Below are positions 44,561 to 53,582 of a stretch of 64,000 bases of DNA, piece after piece. Each line of letters opens with the position of its first letter. Position 1 is the stretch's first letter. The translations under genes and the position numbers were made by a program. Source of the DNA: Mycolicibacterium sp. BiH015 (GTDB lineage Bacteria > Actinomycetota > Actinomycetes > Mycobacteriales > Mycobacteriaceae); contig NZ_JAQGCZ010000005.1 of the NCBI RefSeq assembly GCF_027706845.1, positions 124,001 through 188,000 on the forward strand. Direction: 5' to 3'. The notes beneath the pieces were generated by a model. The model was not told where the DNA came from and ran no database searches. It was given only the letters and a program-made list of their open reading frames with translations.

Positions 44561-44701
44561 TGTTGATGACCTTGTGGATGATGTGTGGATAGGTCTGGTG
44601 GAGGATGTTGAGGGCCTGGGGAGAACCTGTTGATAACCGACCGCAGTGGCGGTATCTCCGCAGCTGAACGCAGCTTAGAGGGGTGTGGAGGCTGTGGATG
44701 G
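44561..44701 (-). promoter_or_regulatory. Cluster of DnaA-box-like 9-mers upstream of dnaB
   Basis: Five same-orientation near matches to TGTGGAYAA (complement of the DnaA box TTRTCCACA) occur: TGTTGATGA 44561-44569, TGTGGATGA 44573-44581, TGTGGATAG 44584-44592, TGTTGATAA 44628-44636, TGTGGATGG 44693-44701. Three differ from TGTGGATAA at one position. They lie in the about 490-base gap before dnaB, so DnaA control of dnaB or a DnaA-titration site is possible. Confidence 0.5.
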
Positions 44702-44834
44702 GAAATTGCCCGGCGTGTCGTGCCGGGTTTCGGCCCCGGGCGTGTTGTGTTTCGGCGCGGGGCCCCGCAGGTTAACAGCCCGTTATATTAGCTGCGCTTG
44801 ATTCGTGGAAATATGTTCGCCACCGGATACGACA

Positions 44835-44873
44835 ACGGCCGGGTGTCGACCGCGAAGGTCTTCACCCGGCCGT
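44835..44873 (-). terminator. Hairpin after rplI, probable terminator
   Basis: Perfect 11-bp arms (ACGGCCGGGTG and complement) with a 17-base loop, 25 bases after the rplI stop. No T-run follows on the minus strand, which is common for mycobacterial terminators. Confidence 0.6.
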
Positions 44874-44897
44874 CAGAAGCCGGTACGCCGGTGGGGC

Positions 44898-45347
44898 CTA
44901 GCCCGCGACGACGTTCAGCGACACGGTCGCGTTCACGTCGGGGTGCAGCCGCACCGTGATGGTGTGGGTGCCGGTGGTCTTGATGTGCGCCTTGGGCAGG
45001 TTCACGACACGCTTGTCGAGATTCGGCCCGCCGGCCTTCTTGATCGCGGCGACGACGTCGGCTGCCGTGACCGAACCGAACAGACGTCCGGACTCGGCCT
45101 TGACCGTGAGTTCCACCGAATCCAGACCCTCGATGGCGGCCTTGAGCTCGTTGGCGTGCTCGAGGCTCTTGACGCCCTTCTGCTCCTGGGCGCGGCGAAT
45201 GTCCTCTGCCTGACGCTCGGCGCCACGGGTGGCGACGATCGCAAGCCCCCGGGGCAGCAGGAAGTTGCGGCCGTAGCCGTCCTTGACCTCGACCGTGTCA
45301 CCCGCCGAGCCGAGGTGATCGACCTCTGCGGTAAGAATCAATTTCAT
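44898..45347 (-). CDS. rplI: 50S ribosomal protein L9
   Basis: This 149-residue protein has the L9 N-terminal RNA-binding domain ([19 protein letters not shown], then [17 protein letters not shown]), the long connecting helix (about residues 40-75) and the C-terminal domain ([15 protein letters not shown]). It is the last gene of the rpsF-ssb-rpsR-rplI operon, 11 bases after rpsR. L9 sits near the L1 stalk and helps limit frameshifting. Confidence 0.98.
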   Translation of the reverse strand: MKLILTAEVDHLGSAGDTVEVKDGYGRNFLLPRGLAIVATRGAERQAEDIRRAQEQKGVKSLEHANELKAAIEGLDSVELTVKAESGRLFGSVTAADVVAAIKKAGGPNLDKRVVNLPKAHIKTTGTHTITVRLHPDVNATVSLNVVAG

Positions 45348-45358
45348 TGTCTTCGTCC

Positions 45359-45616
45359 CTATCGCGTCGACGAGCTGAACGGCAGCAGGGCAACCTCACG
45401 GGCGTTCTTCACCGCGATCGCGATGTCCCGCTGATGCTGGACGCAGTTGCCGGTCACCCGGCGGGCACGGATCTTGCCCCGCTCGCTGATGTAGGTGCGC
45501 AGCAGCTGGGTGTCCTTGTAATCGATGCTCTGCCCCTTCTTCGAGCAGAACACGCACTTGCGGGTCTTGACCGGCTTCTCGGGAGCCGGGCGCCTCTTGG
45601 TCGAGGACTTGGCCAT
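45359..45616 (-). CDS. rpsR: 30S ribosomal protein S18, zinc-binding (C+) form
   Basis: This 85-residue S18 has the motif CVFCSKKG, plus another Cys in [12 protein letters not shown], so it is the zinc-binding (C+) paralogue; mycobacteria often keep a cysteine-free copy elsewhere under Zur control. The rest ([20 protein letters not shown]) is highly conserved. It lies between ssb and rplI in the classic order. Confidence 0.98.
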   Translation of the reverse strand: MAKSSTKRRPAPEKPVKTRKCVFCSKKGQSIDYKDTQLLRTYISERGKIRARRVTGNCVQHQRDIAIAVKNAREVALLPFSSSTR

Positions 45617-45656
45617 GTCTCTATCTCTTTCTGGAAATCACTTCAATGTTGGTATG

Positions 45657-46166
45657 TCAGAAGGGCGGTTCGTCGTCCGCGCCGCCGAAGGAGCCCGACG
45701 CGGGCGCGCTGCCCCACGGGTCTTCGGCAGGCGCGCTGTTGGACGAGGGACGCGAATTGCCGCCCGAACCCGAACCGAACCCGCCGCCACCGCCGCCGCT
45801 GCGGTTGGCCTTGTTGACCTTGGCCGTCGCGTAGCGCAGCGAGGGGCCGATCTCGTCGACCTCGAGCTCCATCACCGTGCGCTTCTCACCCTCGCGGGTT
45901 TCGAACGAGCGCTGCTTGAGCCGGCCGCTGACGATCACGCGGGACCCGCGAACCAGGCTCTCGGCGACGTTCTCGGCCGCTTCACGCCAGATGTTGCAGC
46001 GCAAGAACAGCGCTTCGCCGTCTTTCCACTCGTTGGTCTGTCGGTCGAACATGCGAGGCGTCGACGCAACCGTGAAGTTCGCGACGGCCGCACCCGACGG
46101 CGTGAACCGCAATTCGGGGTCGGCGGTCAGGTTTCCGATCACCGTGATGATGGTGTCACCAGCCAC
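45657..46166 (-). CDS. ssb: Single-stranded DNA-binding protein
   Basis: This 169-residue SSB has an OB fold at residues about 1-110 ([38 protein letters not shown]), then a Gly/Ser-rich linker with [13 protein letters not shown], and the acidic tip DDEPPF that recruits partner proteins. It is the main replication SSB, judged from its place between rpsF and rpsR. Confidence 0.98.
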   Translation of the reverse strand: MAGDTIITVIGNLTADPELRFTPSGAAVANFTVASTPRMFDRQTNEWKDGEALFLRCNIWREAAENVAESLVRGSRVIVSGRLKQRSFETREGEKRTVMELEVDEIGPSLRYATAKVNKANRSGGGGGGFGSGSGGNSRPSSNSAPAEDPWGSAPASGSFGGADDEPPF

Positions 46167-46282
46167 AAGGTCCTCCTGTGTGCTCTTTCGGCTTCGCGCA
46201 AGCGCTCATCGCGGGCGGCGTACGCATGGACAGTCGCAGGCGAGCCTACGGAACTGCTCCGACGCGCACAGCCGGTCCGGGA

Positions 46283-46573
46283 TTAGTGCTTTTCGGTCCG
46301 CATCACCTTGGTCCGCAGCACGGACTCGTTCAGGTTGAGCTGGCGGTCGAGCTCGGAGACCGTCGCGGGCTCGGCCTTCACATCGAGAACGGCGTAGATG
46401 CCCTCGGCATGCTTGGCGATCTCGTAGGCCAGGCGCCGACGGCCCCAGATGTCGACCTTGTCGACACTGCCTCCGTCCTTGCGGACGACGTTCAGGAACG
46501 TCTCCAGCGACGGAGCTACGGTGCGCTCGTCAAGTGTGGGGTCGAGAATGACCATGATTTCGTATGGACGCAT
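46283..46573 (-). CDS. rpsF: 30S ribosomal protein S6
   Basis: This 96-residue S6 opens [19 protein letters not shown] and contains [19 protein letters not shown] and the helix [20 protein letters not shown]6 pairs with S18 in the 30S platform. An AGGAGG-type site lies upstream of ATG 46573. It is the first gene of the operon; 116 bases separate it from ssb. Confidence 0.98.
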   Translation of the reverse strand: MRPYEIMVILDPTLDERTVAPSLETFLNVVRKDGGSVDKVDIWGRRRLAYEIAKHAEGIYAVLDVKAEPATVSELDRQLNLNESVLRTKVMRTEKH

Positions 46574-46605
46574 AAGGAACCCATCACCTCCTCTGGTCTG
46601 GTGCG

Positions 46606-46624
46606 GCCACGGCCTATCCGTGGC
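46606..46624 (-). promoter_or_regulatory. Leader hairpin upstream of rpsF
   Basis: A 7-bp stem (GCCACGG and CCGTGGC around 5 bases) lies 33 bases before rpsF, with a CCG trinucleotide at its 3' side on the minus strand. Many bacterial rpsF leaders carry a hairpin with a CCG element bound by the S6:S18 complex. This is a candidate for that, not a proven motif. Confidence 0.35.
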
Positions 46625-46749
46625 AGGAGGGTCGCCTGCGTCGGCAACCCGCCAAGGCTACAGGGACAGGTCCTGATCTGCGAAATCCGCACACGCGACC
46701 GTCGCCGGGCGGGGCTACGCTGGAGCATCCACACCGACCAGGGGGACCA

Positions 46750-47289
46750 GTGACCTCTCCGCACGGCCAGCAGCCGAGTTACCGGCCCGGCTTTGCGCCG
46801 TACACCTTTCCCGAGCCGGCGCCGCGGCCCTCGCCCAGCGGCGTCACCGTCATCATTGCCGCCGTCCTGGCCGGCCTCGGTGCACTGACGTGCCTGAGCG
46901 AAGCCCTGCTCGGCATCCTCGACCTGGCCGGGCTCAGCGCCCCTGAAGGGGACTCGCATGTACAGACATCGGTCGGAATCGCCGGTGCTCTGCTGCCCGT
47001 GCTCATCCTCGGCATCCTGATCGACGTCGTGGCCGGGGCACTGCTTGTGGCCGGGACGGTGGTGCTGGCCCGTCGCAGGCTGACCGGACGCAAGCTGGTG
47101 GTCGCGGGGTCCGCGATCACGATCGGCGGAAGTCTGCTCAGCCTTGGTTACGTCACCGCCGCAACCACGCCGTACGGCCTCGCGCTTCTCGGCTTGCTCT
47201 TCCCCCTGGCGACATTGGTGTTGGTGCTGCTGCCGCCGACGACCGCCTGGCTCAAAGCCCGACCGTCGACCGAGTGGTCAGCGAGGTAG
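46750..47289 (+). CDS. Four-helix membrane protein with proline-rich N terminus
   Basis: This 179-residue protein starts at GTG 46750 after GGGGGACC. A cytoplasmic, Pro/Tyr-rich N terminus (QPSYRPGFAPYTFPEPAP) is followed by about four membrane helices (residues 33-58, 75-105, 115-140, 140-165). I do not recognise a named family. Its last 38 bases overlap the 3' end of the convergent GT87 gene. Confidence 0.7.
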   Translation: MTSPHGQQPSYRPGFAPYTFPEPAPRPSPSGVTVIIAAVLAGLGALTCLSEALLGILDLAGLSAPEGDSHVQTSVGIAGALLPVLILGILIDVVAGALLVAGTVVLARRRLTGRKLVVAGSAITIGGSLLSLGYVTAATTPYGLALLGLLFPLATLVLVLLPPTTAWLKARPSTEWSAR

Positions 47290-48880
47290 GCCTCGGCCGC
47301 AGCCAGTCCGGAAGCCAGCGGGGCGGGTTGTCCCTCGCCCTGTCGAACACTCCCCCAGCAGGATCGTCGACTCCACCACCGCGCACCAGATCCAGCTCGG
47401 GGCAGTAGATCTGCCGAATCACCAACGCGCACAACGTAATTACCGCGATATCGCGGAGCAGCACCGTCGCGGTGAACCATTGCTGCGGCAGGCCCATCTT
47501 CTGCTCGCCGAACAGATACAGCATCCGGGGCACCCACACCAGCATGTCGATGGTCATCCACGCCAGCAGGATCCGCCGATGCGGAAGCGCCAGCACGGCC
47601 AGCGGAACCAACCACAGCGAGAACTGCGGGCTCCACACCTTGTTGGTCAGGAGGAACGCCGCAACCACCAGGAACGCGATCTGCGCGACGCGCGGACGCC
47701 GCCCCGCGGTCAGCACGATGTAGCCGATCGCGATGCAACATGCTGCGAACAGCGACGCCGTGACCGCGTTCAGCGCCACCGGCGGCTCCCAGAAGCCGAG
47801 ATCCGGGTCGAACCCACGCCAGCCGGTGAACGTCTTGATGACGTTGTAGATCGAGTCCATGTCGTCGCCGCGACGTGTGTTGAGCCGGAAGAACTCCGAC
47901 CAGCCTCGCGGGAACAGCACCATGACGGGCAGATTCACCACCAACCAAGCCAGCACAGCCGCGATCGCGGTCTTGGCGACCTCGCGCAGACGCCCCGTTC
48001 GCAACGCCAGCAGCGTCAACGGAACGAGCAGCAGCAACGGATACAGCTTGGCGGCGACGCCCAGCCCGATCAGCACGCCGGCGAGCATCGGTCTTCGCCG
48101 CGCCCAGGCCAGCAGTGCGCAGGCCGCGAAAGCTGTTGCCAAAGCGTCGAAATTGGTGAAGATCTGGAAGATGACGATCGGAGAGCCGGCCAGCATCGCG
48201 GCGTCCCAGATCCGCCGCGGGCCCGCCAGCATCGCCGTCGCCCACAGCGTCGTCAGCCACGCCAGCGCGAGCCCGAACGCCGAGATGTTGAAGAACATCA
48301 CGACCTCGGCGACGATCGGCACCGACACCAGCTTCGTCAGCGCCGTGTACGTCTTGGCCAGCGACATCGACAGGTACTGGTAGATCCCGGTGAGCACCGG
48401 ATACTCCATGTAGCGCACCGCGGGTGCGCCGTCGTACTGCACGTGCGGCTTGCCCTCGGCGTCGGTCTCCACCCAGCTGGACTTATACGGGAACTTACCG
48501 AGATTCAGCAGCTCCGCGGTGTAGAGCGGAACGGTGTCCGAATAGCAGAGCTCGTAGTAGGCGCGCTGATTCTCCCAGTTTGCGACGCGCTGGTCGGCGG
48601 TGCCGGACCCGGTGGTCTGCAGGCATGCGGCCTTGGTCGAGTAGCCGAGCGCCAGGAACACCAACGCGATGATCATCATGACGCGCAGCGGGGTCAGGAA
48701 CCGGGTGCGCCCGATGAGGGCGTGCCTACCCACTGGCCCGCCGATGGTCTCCGCGAACGCCGCGCCGAGAGTGTCGGTGCGACTTGGCAAGTCGCGGGTA
48801 TCCAGGCTGCGGACATCGCCCGCCAGAGGAGCGGGTGAGGTCCGCGGTGCCTCGTCGTCGACGTCGGCTGCTGCCGTCAC
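47252..48880 (-). CDS. GT87 (DUF2029) polyprenol-phosphate-mannose-type glycosyltransferase
   Basis: This 542-residue GT-C membrane enzyme is the counterpart of Rv0051. GTG 48880 overlaps the ponA1 stop (GTGA), and the longer open frame upstream is a ponA1 shadow. It has about ten to eleven membrane helices, with a soluble loop including NWENQRAYYELCYSDTVPLY. GT87 members such as PimE transfer mannose from polyprenol phosphate to lipids outside the membrane; the acceptor here is unknown. Segments RYMEYPVLTGIYQYLSM, AWARRRPMLAGVLIGLG and KVWSPQFSLWLVPLAVLALP are strongly conserved in my recollection of the family. Confidence 0.9.
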   Translation of the reverse strand: MTAAADVDDEAPRTSPAPLAGDVRSLDTRDLPSRTDTLGAAFAETIGGPVGRHALIGRTRFLTPLRVMMIIALVFLALGYSTKAACLQTTGSGTADQRVANWENQRAYYELCYSDTVPLYTAELLNLGKFPYKSSWVETDAEGKPHVQYDGAPAVRYMEYPVLTGIYQYLSMSLAKTYTALTKLVSVPIVAEVVMFFNISAFGLALAWLTTLWATAMLAGPRRIWDAAMLAGSPIVIFQIFTNFDALATAFAACALLAWARRRPMLAGVLIGLGVAAKLYPLLLLVPLTLLALRTGRLREVAKTAIAAVLAWLVVNLPVMVLFPRGWSEFFRLNTRRGDDMDSIYNVIKTFTGWRGFDPDLGFWEPPVALNAVTASLFAACCIAIGYIVLTAGRRPRVAQIAFLVVAAFLLTNKVWSPQFSLWLVPLAVLALPHRRILLAWMTIDMLVWVPRMLYLFGEQKMGLPQQWFTATVLLRDIAVITLCALVIRQIYCPELDLVRGGGVDDPAGGVFDRARDNPPRWLPDWLRPRPTSLTTRSTVGL

Positions 48881-51414
48881 GGAGGCGGCGGCGGACCGGG
48901 CGGCACCGGAGCGCCGGGGACGCCCACAGGCGCTCCGGGCGGCGGCACCGTCTGCTGTCCTGGCGGCGCTCCCGGCACCGGCGGGGCGCCTGGCGCCGGC
49001 GTCGGCCCGACCGGCACGGTGGTCGGCGGGCCCCACGGGATCGTGATGCCCGGCGCGATCTCCAGCGTCGGTTGGATCACCGTTTCCGACGGCGGCGGCG
49101 GTGCCGTCGACGACGGTGGCGGCGGCGGTGCTTGCGGCACCCCGGCGTACCCGCCGATCTCCTCAGGTTTCGGGAACGTCTCGTTCTCGGTGCCGTCGAG
49201 AGCCTCGTCCATGGTGGACTTCCAGATCTGGCCCGGCAGACCCGATCCGTACACCGAGCCGCCCGATTCGTTGATCAGCGGCTTGGTGCCGTCGACGGTT
49301 CCCACCCACACGGCTGTCGACAATGACGGCGTAAAGCCGACCATCCAGGCGTCGCGGTTCTCCCCGGTGTCACCCAGCTGGTTCGTCCCGGTCTTGGCGG
49401 CCGACGGACGACCGCCCGCCAGCCCCCGGCCGGAGTAGCCGGCGATGGGCTGCATCGCCGCGATAACGTTGTCGGCCACCGCCTTGTCGATGCGCTGCTC
49501 GCCGGTGTTGTCTTCCTGGCTGGCGTCGAACAGGACCGTGCCCTCGGCGTTGACGACCTTCTGCACGAAGTGCGGCTTGTGGTAGACGCCCGACGCGGCG
49601 ATCGTCGCGTACGCCGAGGCCATGTCGATGACGCGGGACTGGTACTGCCCCAGCACGATGCCGTTGTTCGGCGGACCGCCCTGCCCGTCCTCGGACAGCG
49701 TGTGCTCCACGCCCGGGAAACTCTCGGCAACGCCGGCCTGGTGCGCGGCATCGGCCACGTCCTGCGGGCCGTTCTTCAGTTGCAGCATCAGGCGGTAGTA
49801 GCTGGTGTTAAGCGATCGCTTCAGCGCCTCGGCGATGTTGCAGGTACCGCAGCCGCCGCCCTCGACATTGGTGATCTTGATGCCGTTGACGTCCAACGGT
49901 GAGCTGTCGACCTGGTAGCCCAGGCCCATTCCCTGCTGCAGCGCCGCGATCAACGCGAACACCTTGAACGAGGACCCCGTCGGCAAGCCGGCCTGCGCGA
50001 AGTCAAAACCGGCCGCATCCGCGCCACCGTAGTAGGCCTTGACCCCGCCGGTCTTCGGATCGATCGACACGACCGCGGTGCGCATGTCGGGGTCTTGCCC
50101 CTCCATGTACTCGTTGACCGAGTCCACCGCGGCGGCCTGCATCTTCGGGTCGATGGTCGTCGTGATCTGGAGGCCTTCGGTGTTGAGTGCCTGCTCGTTG
50201 ATATCGAAGATCGACAGCAGCTCGTTGACCACCTGACGTTCGATCAGGCCGTTGGGCCCCGTGGTCTGGTTCGCGGTGTTGGCCTGGTCCGGCGGGATGG
50301 TCGGCGGATACACCTGGGCCGCCCGCTCCTCGGGGGACAGCGCGCCGATCTCGACCATGCCGTCAAGAACCCAGTTCCACCGAGCCGCCGACGCCTCGGG
50401 GTCGACCGCCGGGTCGAGCACTGACGGCCGCTGGATCAGCGCTGCGAGCAACGCGCTCTCGGCGACGTTGAGCTGTTCGACCGGCTTCCCGAAATATGCC
50501 TGCGCGGCCGCGGCGACACCGTAGGAGCCGCGGCCGAAATAGATGATGTTCAGGTAGGACTGCAGCACCTGGTCCTTGGACCACTCACTGGACATCTTGG
50601 TGGAGATGACCAGTTCCTTGGCCTTGCGGATCACGCCGCCGATGCCCGACCGGGCGTCACCGACCAATGCGTTCTTCACGTACTGCTGCGTGATCGTCGA
50701 CCCGCCCTGCAGGTCGCCGCCGAACACGTTGTTCTTGAAGGCGCGCAGGAACCCGGTGAACGAGAAGCCCGGGTTGGAGTAGAAGTCGCGGTCCTCGGCC
50801 GCCATCACCGCATTGCGCAGGGGCACCGGGATCTGGTCGATGTCGACGTCGACGCGGTTGCCCTCCGGCGGCACGATCTTGGCGATCTCGCTGCCGTCGC
50901 TGGCAAGGATCGTCGACACCTGCGCGGTGCGAATGTCACCCGGCTTGGGGACGTCGACGATCATGTACGCCATACCGAACGTCAGCAGCGGCAGCACGAT
51001 CAGCGCGATCGCGGCGATGAGCGATCCGCGGCGCACCCACTTCCAGTTGATCTGCTCGCGCAGCGTGCGCTTCTGCGGACCGGTCGGGCCCCCGCCGTAG
51101 GGGCCCCCTCCACCAGGGGGGCGACCACCCGGCGGCGGAGGATTCGGTGGGCCGGACCCTGGGCGTGTCTCGCGCGGGCGGTCGAGGGCACGCTTGACCG
51201 CGTCGATCGGATCGCGCGTCGGCGGCGGTGCGCCGTCGCGCACGGGCGGCAGGATCGTGGTTCGACGGTCATCCGGCGGCAACGCGGGTGGGCGACGCTG
51301 GGTGTCCGGACGAGCCGGCCGGTGAACGGGTCTTCTCGCGCCTACGCTGTCGGCCGCCCGCTGCCCGTCCCGGGCGTTGTTGGGTGACCGGTCGTGGCGC
51401 CCTTCGCTATTCAC
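48877..51414 (-). CDS. ponA1: Bifunctional penicillin-binding protein PonA1
   Basis: This 845-residue class A PBP builds peptidoglycan. From GTG 51414 there is a Pro/Arg-rich cytoplasmic tail (about 120 residues, with GGRPPGGGGPYGGG), then one membrane helix (SLIAAIALIVLPLLTFGMAY). A GT51 glycosyltransferase follows (NAVMAAEDRDFYSNPGF, GGSTITQQYVKN). The transpeptidase has PTGSSFK (SxxK), RSLNTS (SxN) and AAKTGTNQ (KTG). The C terminus is a long Pro-rich tail. The start overlaps the DUF5318 gene by 8 bases. Confidence 0.96.
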   Translation of the reverse strand: MNSEGRHDRSPNNARDGQRAADSVGARRPVHRPARPDTQRRPPALPPDDRRTTILPPVRDGAPPPTRDPIDAVKRALDRPRETRPGSGPPNPPPPGGRPPGGGGPYGGGPTGPQKRTLREQINWKWVRRGSLIAAIALIVLPLLTFGMAYMIVDVPKPGDIRTAQVSTILASDGSEIAKIVPPEGNRVDVDIDQIPVPLRNAVMAAEDRDFYSNPGFSFTGFLRAFKNNVFGGDLQGGSTITQQYVKNALVGDARSGIGGVIRKAKELVISTKMSSEWSKDQVLQSYLNIIYFGRGSYGVAAAAQAYFGKPVEQLNVAESALLAALIQRPSVLDPAVDPEASAARWNWVLDGMVEIGALSPEERAAQVYPPTIPPDQANTANQTTGPNGLIERQVVNELLSIFDINEQALNTEGLQITTTIDPKMQAAAVDSVNEYMEGQDPDMRTAVVSIDPKTGGVKAYYGGADAAGFDFAQAGLPTGSSFKVFALIAALQQGMGLGYQVDSSPLDVNGIKITNVEGGGCGTCNIAEALKRSLNTSYYRLMLQLKNGPQDVADAAHQAGVAESFPGVEHTLSEDGQGGPPNNGIVLGQYQSRVIDMASAYATIAASGVYHKPHFVQKVVNAEGTVLFDASQEDNTGEQRIDKAVADNVIAAMQPIAGYSGRGLAGGRPSAAKTGTNQLGDTGENRDAWMVGFTPSLSTAVWVGTVDGTKPLINESGGSVYGSGLPGQIWKSTMDEALDGTENETFPKPEEIGGYAGVPQAPPPPPSSTAPPPPSETVIQPTLEIAPGITIPWGPPTTVPVGPTPAPGAPPVPGAPPGQQTVPPPGAPVGVPGAPVPPGPPPPP

Positions 51415-51841
51415 TGGCCGTGCGCGCTGCACCGCGCGCGGTCTGGGTGCGGCGCGGCCCCCGTGACCCCTTGGGGGGCGGAACCGCGCCGAGCACATAG
51501 GACTTGACCAGATGATTCCAGCTGCACGTGCGGCATACCTCCACCACGTGTACCGAGAACTCGTCGTATTTGGTGGCCAGTAGGACCAACTCCTCTGCGG
51601 TGCGGGCGGATCCGGATACCGCGCCGAGATGGTCACCAAACACCCACGACACCAACGTCAGTTGTTCCTTGCGGCAGATCGGGCACATGATCGAACTGGG
51701 CTTGCCGTGGAACTTCGCTGCTCGAAGCAGGTAGGGATTCGCGTCGCAGACTTCCGAGACACCCGTGCGTCCCGAGTACACCTCGGCCAGCAGGGATCGC
51801 CGCCGGAGGGCGTAATCCACCACCTGTCGCTGCAATCGCAC
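51407..51841 (-). CDS. DUF5318 zinc-ribbon-like protein (Rv0049 counterpart)
   Basis: This 144-residue protein starts at GTG 51841 (VRLQRQVVDYALRRRSLLAE). Two CxxC pairs (MCPICRKEQ and VCRTCSWNH) suggest a zinc ribbon. The segment DANPYLLRAAKFHGKPS is nearly invariant in the mycobacterial homologue I recall. Its function is unknown, but it is always next to ponA1 and overlaps it by 8 bases, so a role in wall growth is a reasonable guess. Confidence 0.9.
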   Translation of the reverse strand: MRLQRQVVDYALRRRSLLAEVYSGRTGVSEVCDANPYLLRAAKFHGKPSSIMCPICRKEQLTLVSWVFGDHLGAVSGSARTAEELVLLATKYDEFSVHVVEVCRTCSWNHLVKSYVLGAVPPPKGSRGPRRTQTARGAARTASE

Positions 51842-51975
51842 GAGGACCAGAGTACGTCGGCGGGTCGGGCATAGAGGCCCGACGTGCGTCCCGAGATGGC
51901 ATCGACGCCCTTCGGAAGCGATGGCAATGGAGTCTGGCCTGCGCGGAAGCCGGGCCAACTCTTACGATCTTCGTC

Positions 51976-52851
51976 GTGGCTTCGGGCAGCTCAGGACCTC
52001 GCACCTCCCGCACACGGGCGAAAGACAGTGATCGCAATGAGACGTGCCAGATCCTCGACACGGCCCTGGCCGACGGTCAGCTGTCGATGGCCGAGCACGG
52101 CGAACGGGTCAAGGCCGCCACGAACGCCTCGACGCTGGGCCAGCTGGAAGGTCTGATCAGCGATCTTCAGACCGGCAAGTCGCTGACGGACGCCCCCAAG
52201 ACGGCGAAGGTCATCAAGCGCCCGTCGCTCCGTCCGGGCTGGGGCCTCAAGGTTGCGATGGCGGCCGTGCTCATCGTGCTGGGGATGGCGATCGGGTGGG
52301 GGCTCTACGGCAGCACCCCGTCACCACTGAGCTTTGAATCCGATCCCGGCGCCAAGGACGACGGCATTCCCGCGCAGGTACTGAACCCGCCTCGGCAGCT
52401 GCAGTCGCTCGGGGGATTCAAAGGTCTCTTCGAGCAGATGCGGCAGAAGTTCGGCAGCACGATGGGCTACGAGATCGACATCCACAGCGACGTCGCGTAC
52501 CTCGATCGGCCCGACCCGCAGGACAATCGCCGCAGTCTCGACTACCAGTACCGCGGCGGTTGGGGCGATCCGAGCAGTGCCGCCTCGACGGTCAGCGCCG
52601 ACGCCCGGTTGGTGGACCTGTCGAAGTTCGACTACGAGAAGACTCTGGCCATCGTGCGCGGTGCGCCCGACACCGTGGGCGTCGCCCGCGCGGACGTCAC
52701 CGATGTCTGGCTGCGCATCAATGCCTCCGAGGACCCGGCCACACCTGACGCGGTGGCCATCGAGATCGTCGTGAGCAGCGACTTCGGCGGTGGGCGCATC
52801 GAGCTCTACCCCAACGGAGACACCAAGGCCATCTGGCCCGCCAACGACTGA
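51976..52851 (+). CDS. DUF1707 membrane protein (Rv0048c counterpart)
   Basis: This 291-residue protein begins at GTG 51976. A DUF1707 domain lies at residues about 18-70 (RNETCQILDTALADGQLSMA, then EHGERVKAATNAS), a short helical unit found at the N terminus of many actinobacterial membrane proteins. One membrane helix follows (VAMAAVLIVLGMAIGWGLYG), then an extracellular domain of about 180 residues ending GGRIELYPNGDTKAIWP. The function is unknown. It is divergent from the DUF5318 gene, with 134 bases between. Confidence 0.85.
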   Translation: MASGSSGPRTSRTRAKDSDRNETCQILDTALADGQLSMAEHGERVKAATNASTLGQLEGLISDLQTGKSLTDAPKTAKVIKRPSLRPGWGLKVAMAAVLIVLGMAIGWGLYGSTPSPLSFESDPGAKDDGIPAQVLNPPRQLQSLGGFKGLFEQMRQKFGSTMGYEIDIHSDVAYLDRPDPQDNRRSLDYQYRGGWGDPSSAASTVSADARLVDLSKFDYEKTLAIVRGAPDTVGVARADVTDVWLRINASEDPATPDAVAIEIVVSSDFGGGRIELYPNGDTKAIWPAND

Positions 52852-52900
52852 GCTGGGCTTTTACCGGCCGGCGCAGGCACTTGTGGCGCTCAATATATCG

Positions 52901-52917
52901 GCGCGATACTATTGCGC
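52901..52917. promoter_or_regulatory. Near-palindrome over the padR promoter
   Basis: GCGCGATA, C, TATTGCGC: arms match at 7 of 8 positions. A -10-like TACTAT (52907-52912) lies within it, about 55 bases before the PadR start. Autoregulation by PadR is the likely role. Confidence 0.5.
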
Positions 52918-52968
52918 GACGTGTTGGAGCGTCGTAGCGACGCATATATCCGCAGAGGAGGTACCCGG

Positions 52969-53514
52969 ATGCTCGAGCTCGCCATTCTGGGCCTGCTCCA
53001 GGAGTCGCCGATGCACGGCTACGAGCTCCGCAAACGGCTGACCGGCCTGCTGGGGGCGTTTCGCGCCTTCTCGTACGGCTCGCTGTACCCGGCTCTGCGC
53101 CGGATGCAGACCGACGGGCTGATCGTCGAGGACGCGGCCCCCGAGGGTGTGGTCAAGGTGCGCCGCGCGAGGCGGGTGTACCAGCTGACCGAGTCCGGTA
53201 AGCAGCGCTTCACCGAACTCGTGGCCGACACCGGTCCCCAGAACTACTCCGACGACGGCTTCGGGGTTCACCTCGCATTTTTCAACCGCACACCGGCCGA
53301 GGCCAGGATGCGGATCCTGGAGGGCCGTCGCCGCCAGGTGGAGGAACGTCGCGAAGGCCTGCGTGAAGCAGTGGCGCGGGCGAGCAGCTCTTTCGACCGG
53401 TACACCCGGCAGCTCCACCAGCTGGGGCTCGAGTCCAGCGAGCGGGAAGTCAAGTGGCTCAACGAGTTGATCGCGGCGGAGAAGTCGGCGCAGGGCCGCG
53501 CCGAACAGACGTAG
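52969..53514 (+). CDS. PadR-family transcriptional regulator
   Basis: This 181-residue protein starts MLELAILGLLQESPMHGYEL at 52969 with GAGGAGG upstream. The PadR winged helix covers residues about 1-80 (SYGSLYPALRRMQTDGLIVE), and a C-terminal helical dimer domain (Vir-C type, about residues 100-175) follows, rich in Arg/Glu. It is directly upstream of ino1 (68 bases), as in M. tuberculosis, so it may regulate inositol synthesis. Confidence 0.92.
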   Translation: MLELAILGLLQESPMHGYELRKRLTGLLGAFRAFSYGSLYPALRRMQTDGLIVEDAAPEGVVKVRRARRVYQLTESGKQRFTELVADTGPQNYSDDGFGVHLAFFNRTPAEARMRILEGRRRQVEERREGLREAVARASSSFDRYTRQLHQLGLESSEREVKWLNELIAAEKSAQGRAEQT

Positions 53515-53582
53515 GCGAGTACCCCCAACCTCAGCCGCAATACCGATAACAAGCAGTGAAGTAAGGACAAGGAGAAGCCGTC

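Noticed and set aside
44433..44897. Chromosomal origin suggested by the DnaA-box-like cluster
   Set aside because: No dnaA or dnaN flank the region, there is no clear AT-rich unwinding element, and mycobacterial oriC lies between dnaA and dnaN. It is kept only as a possible regulatory site.
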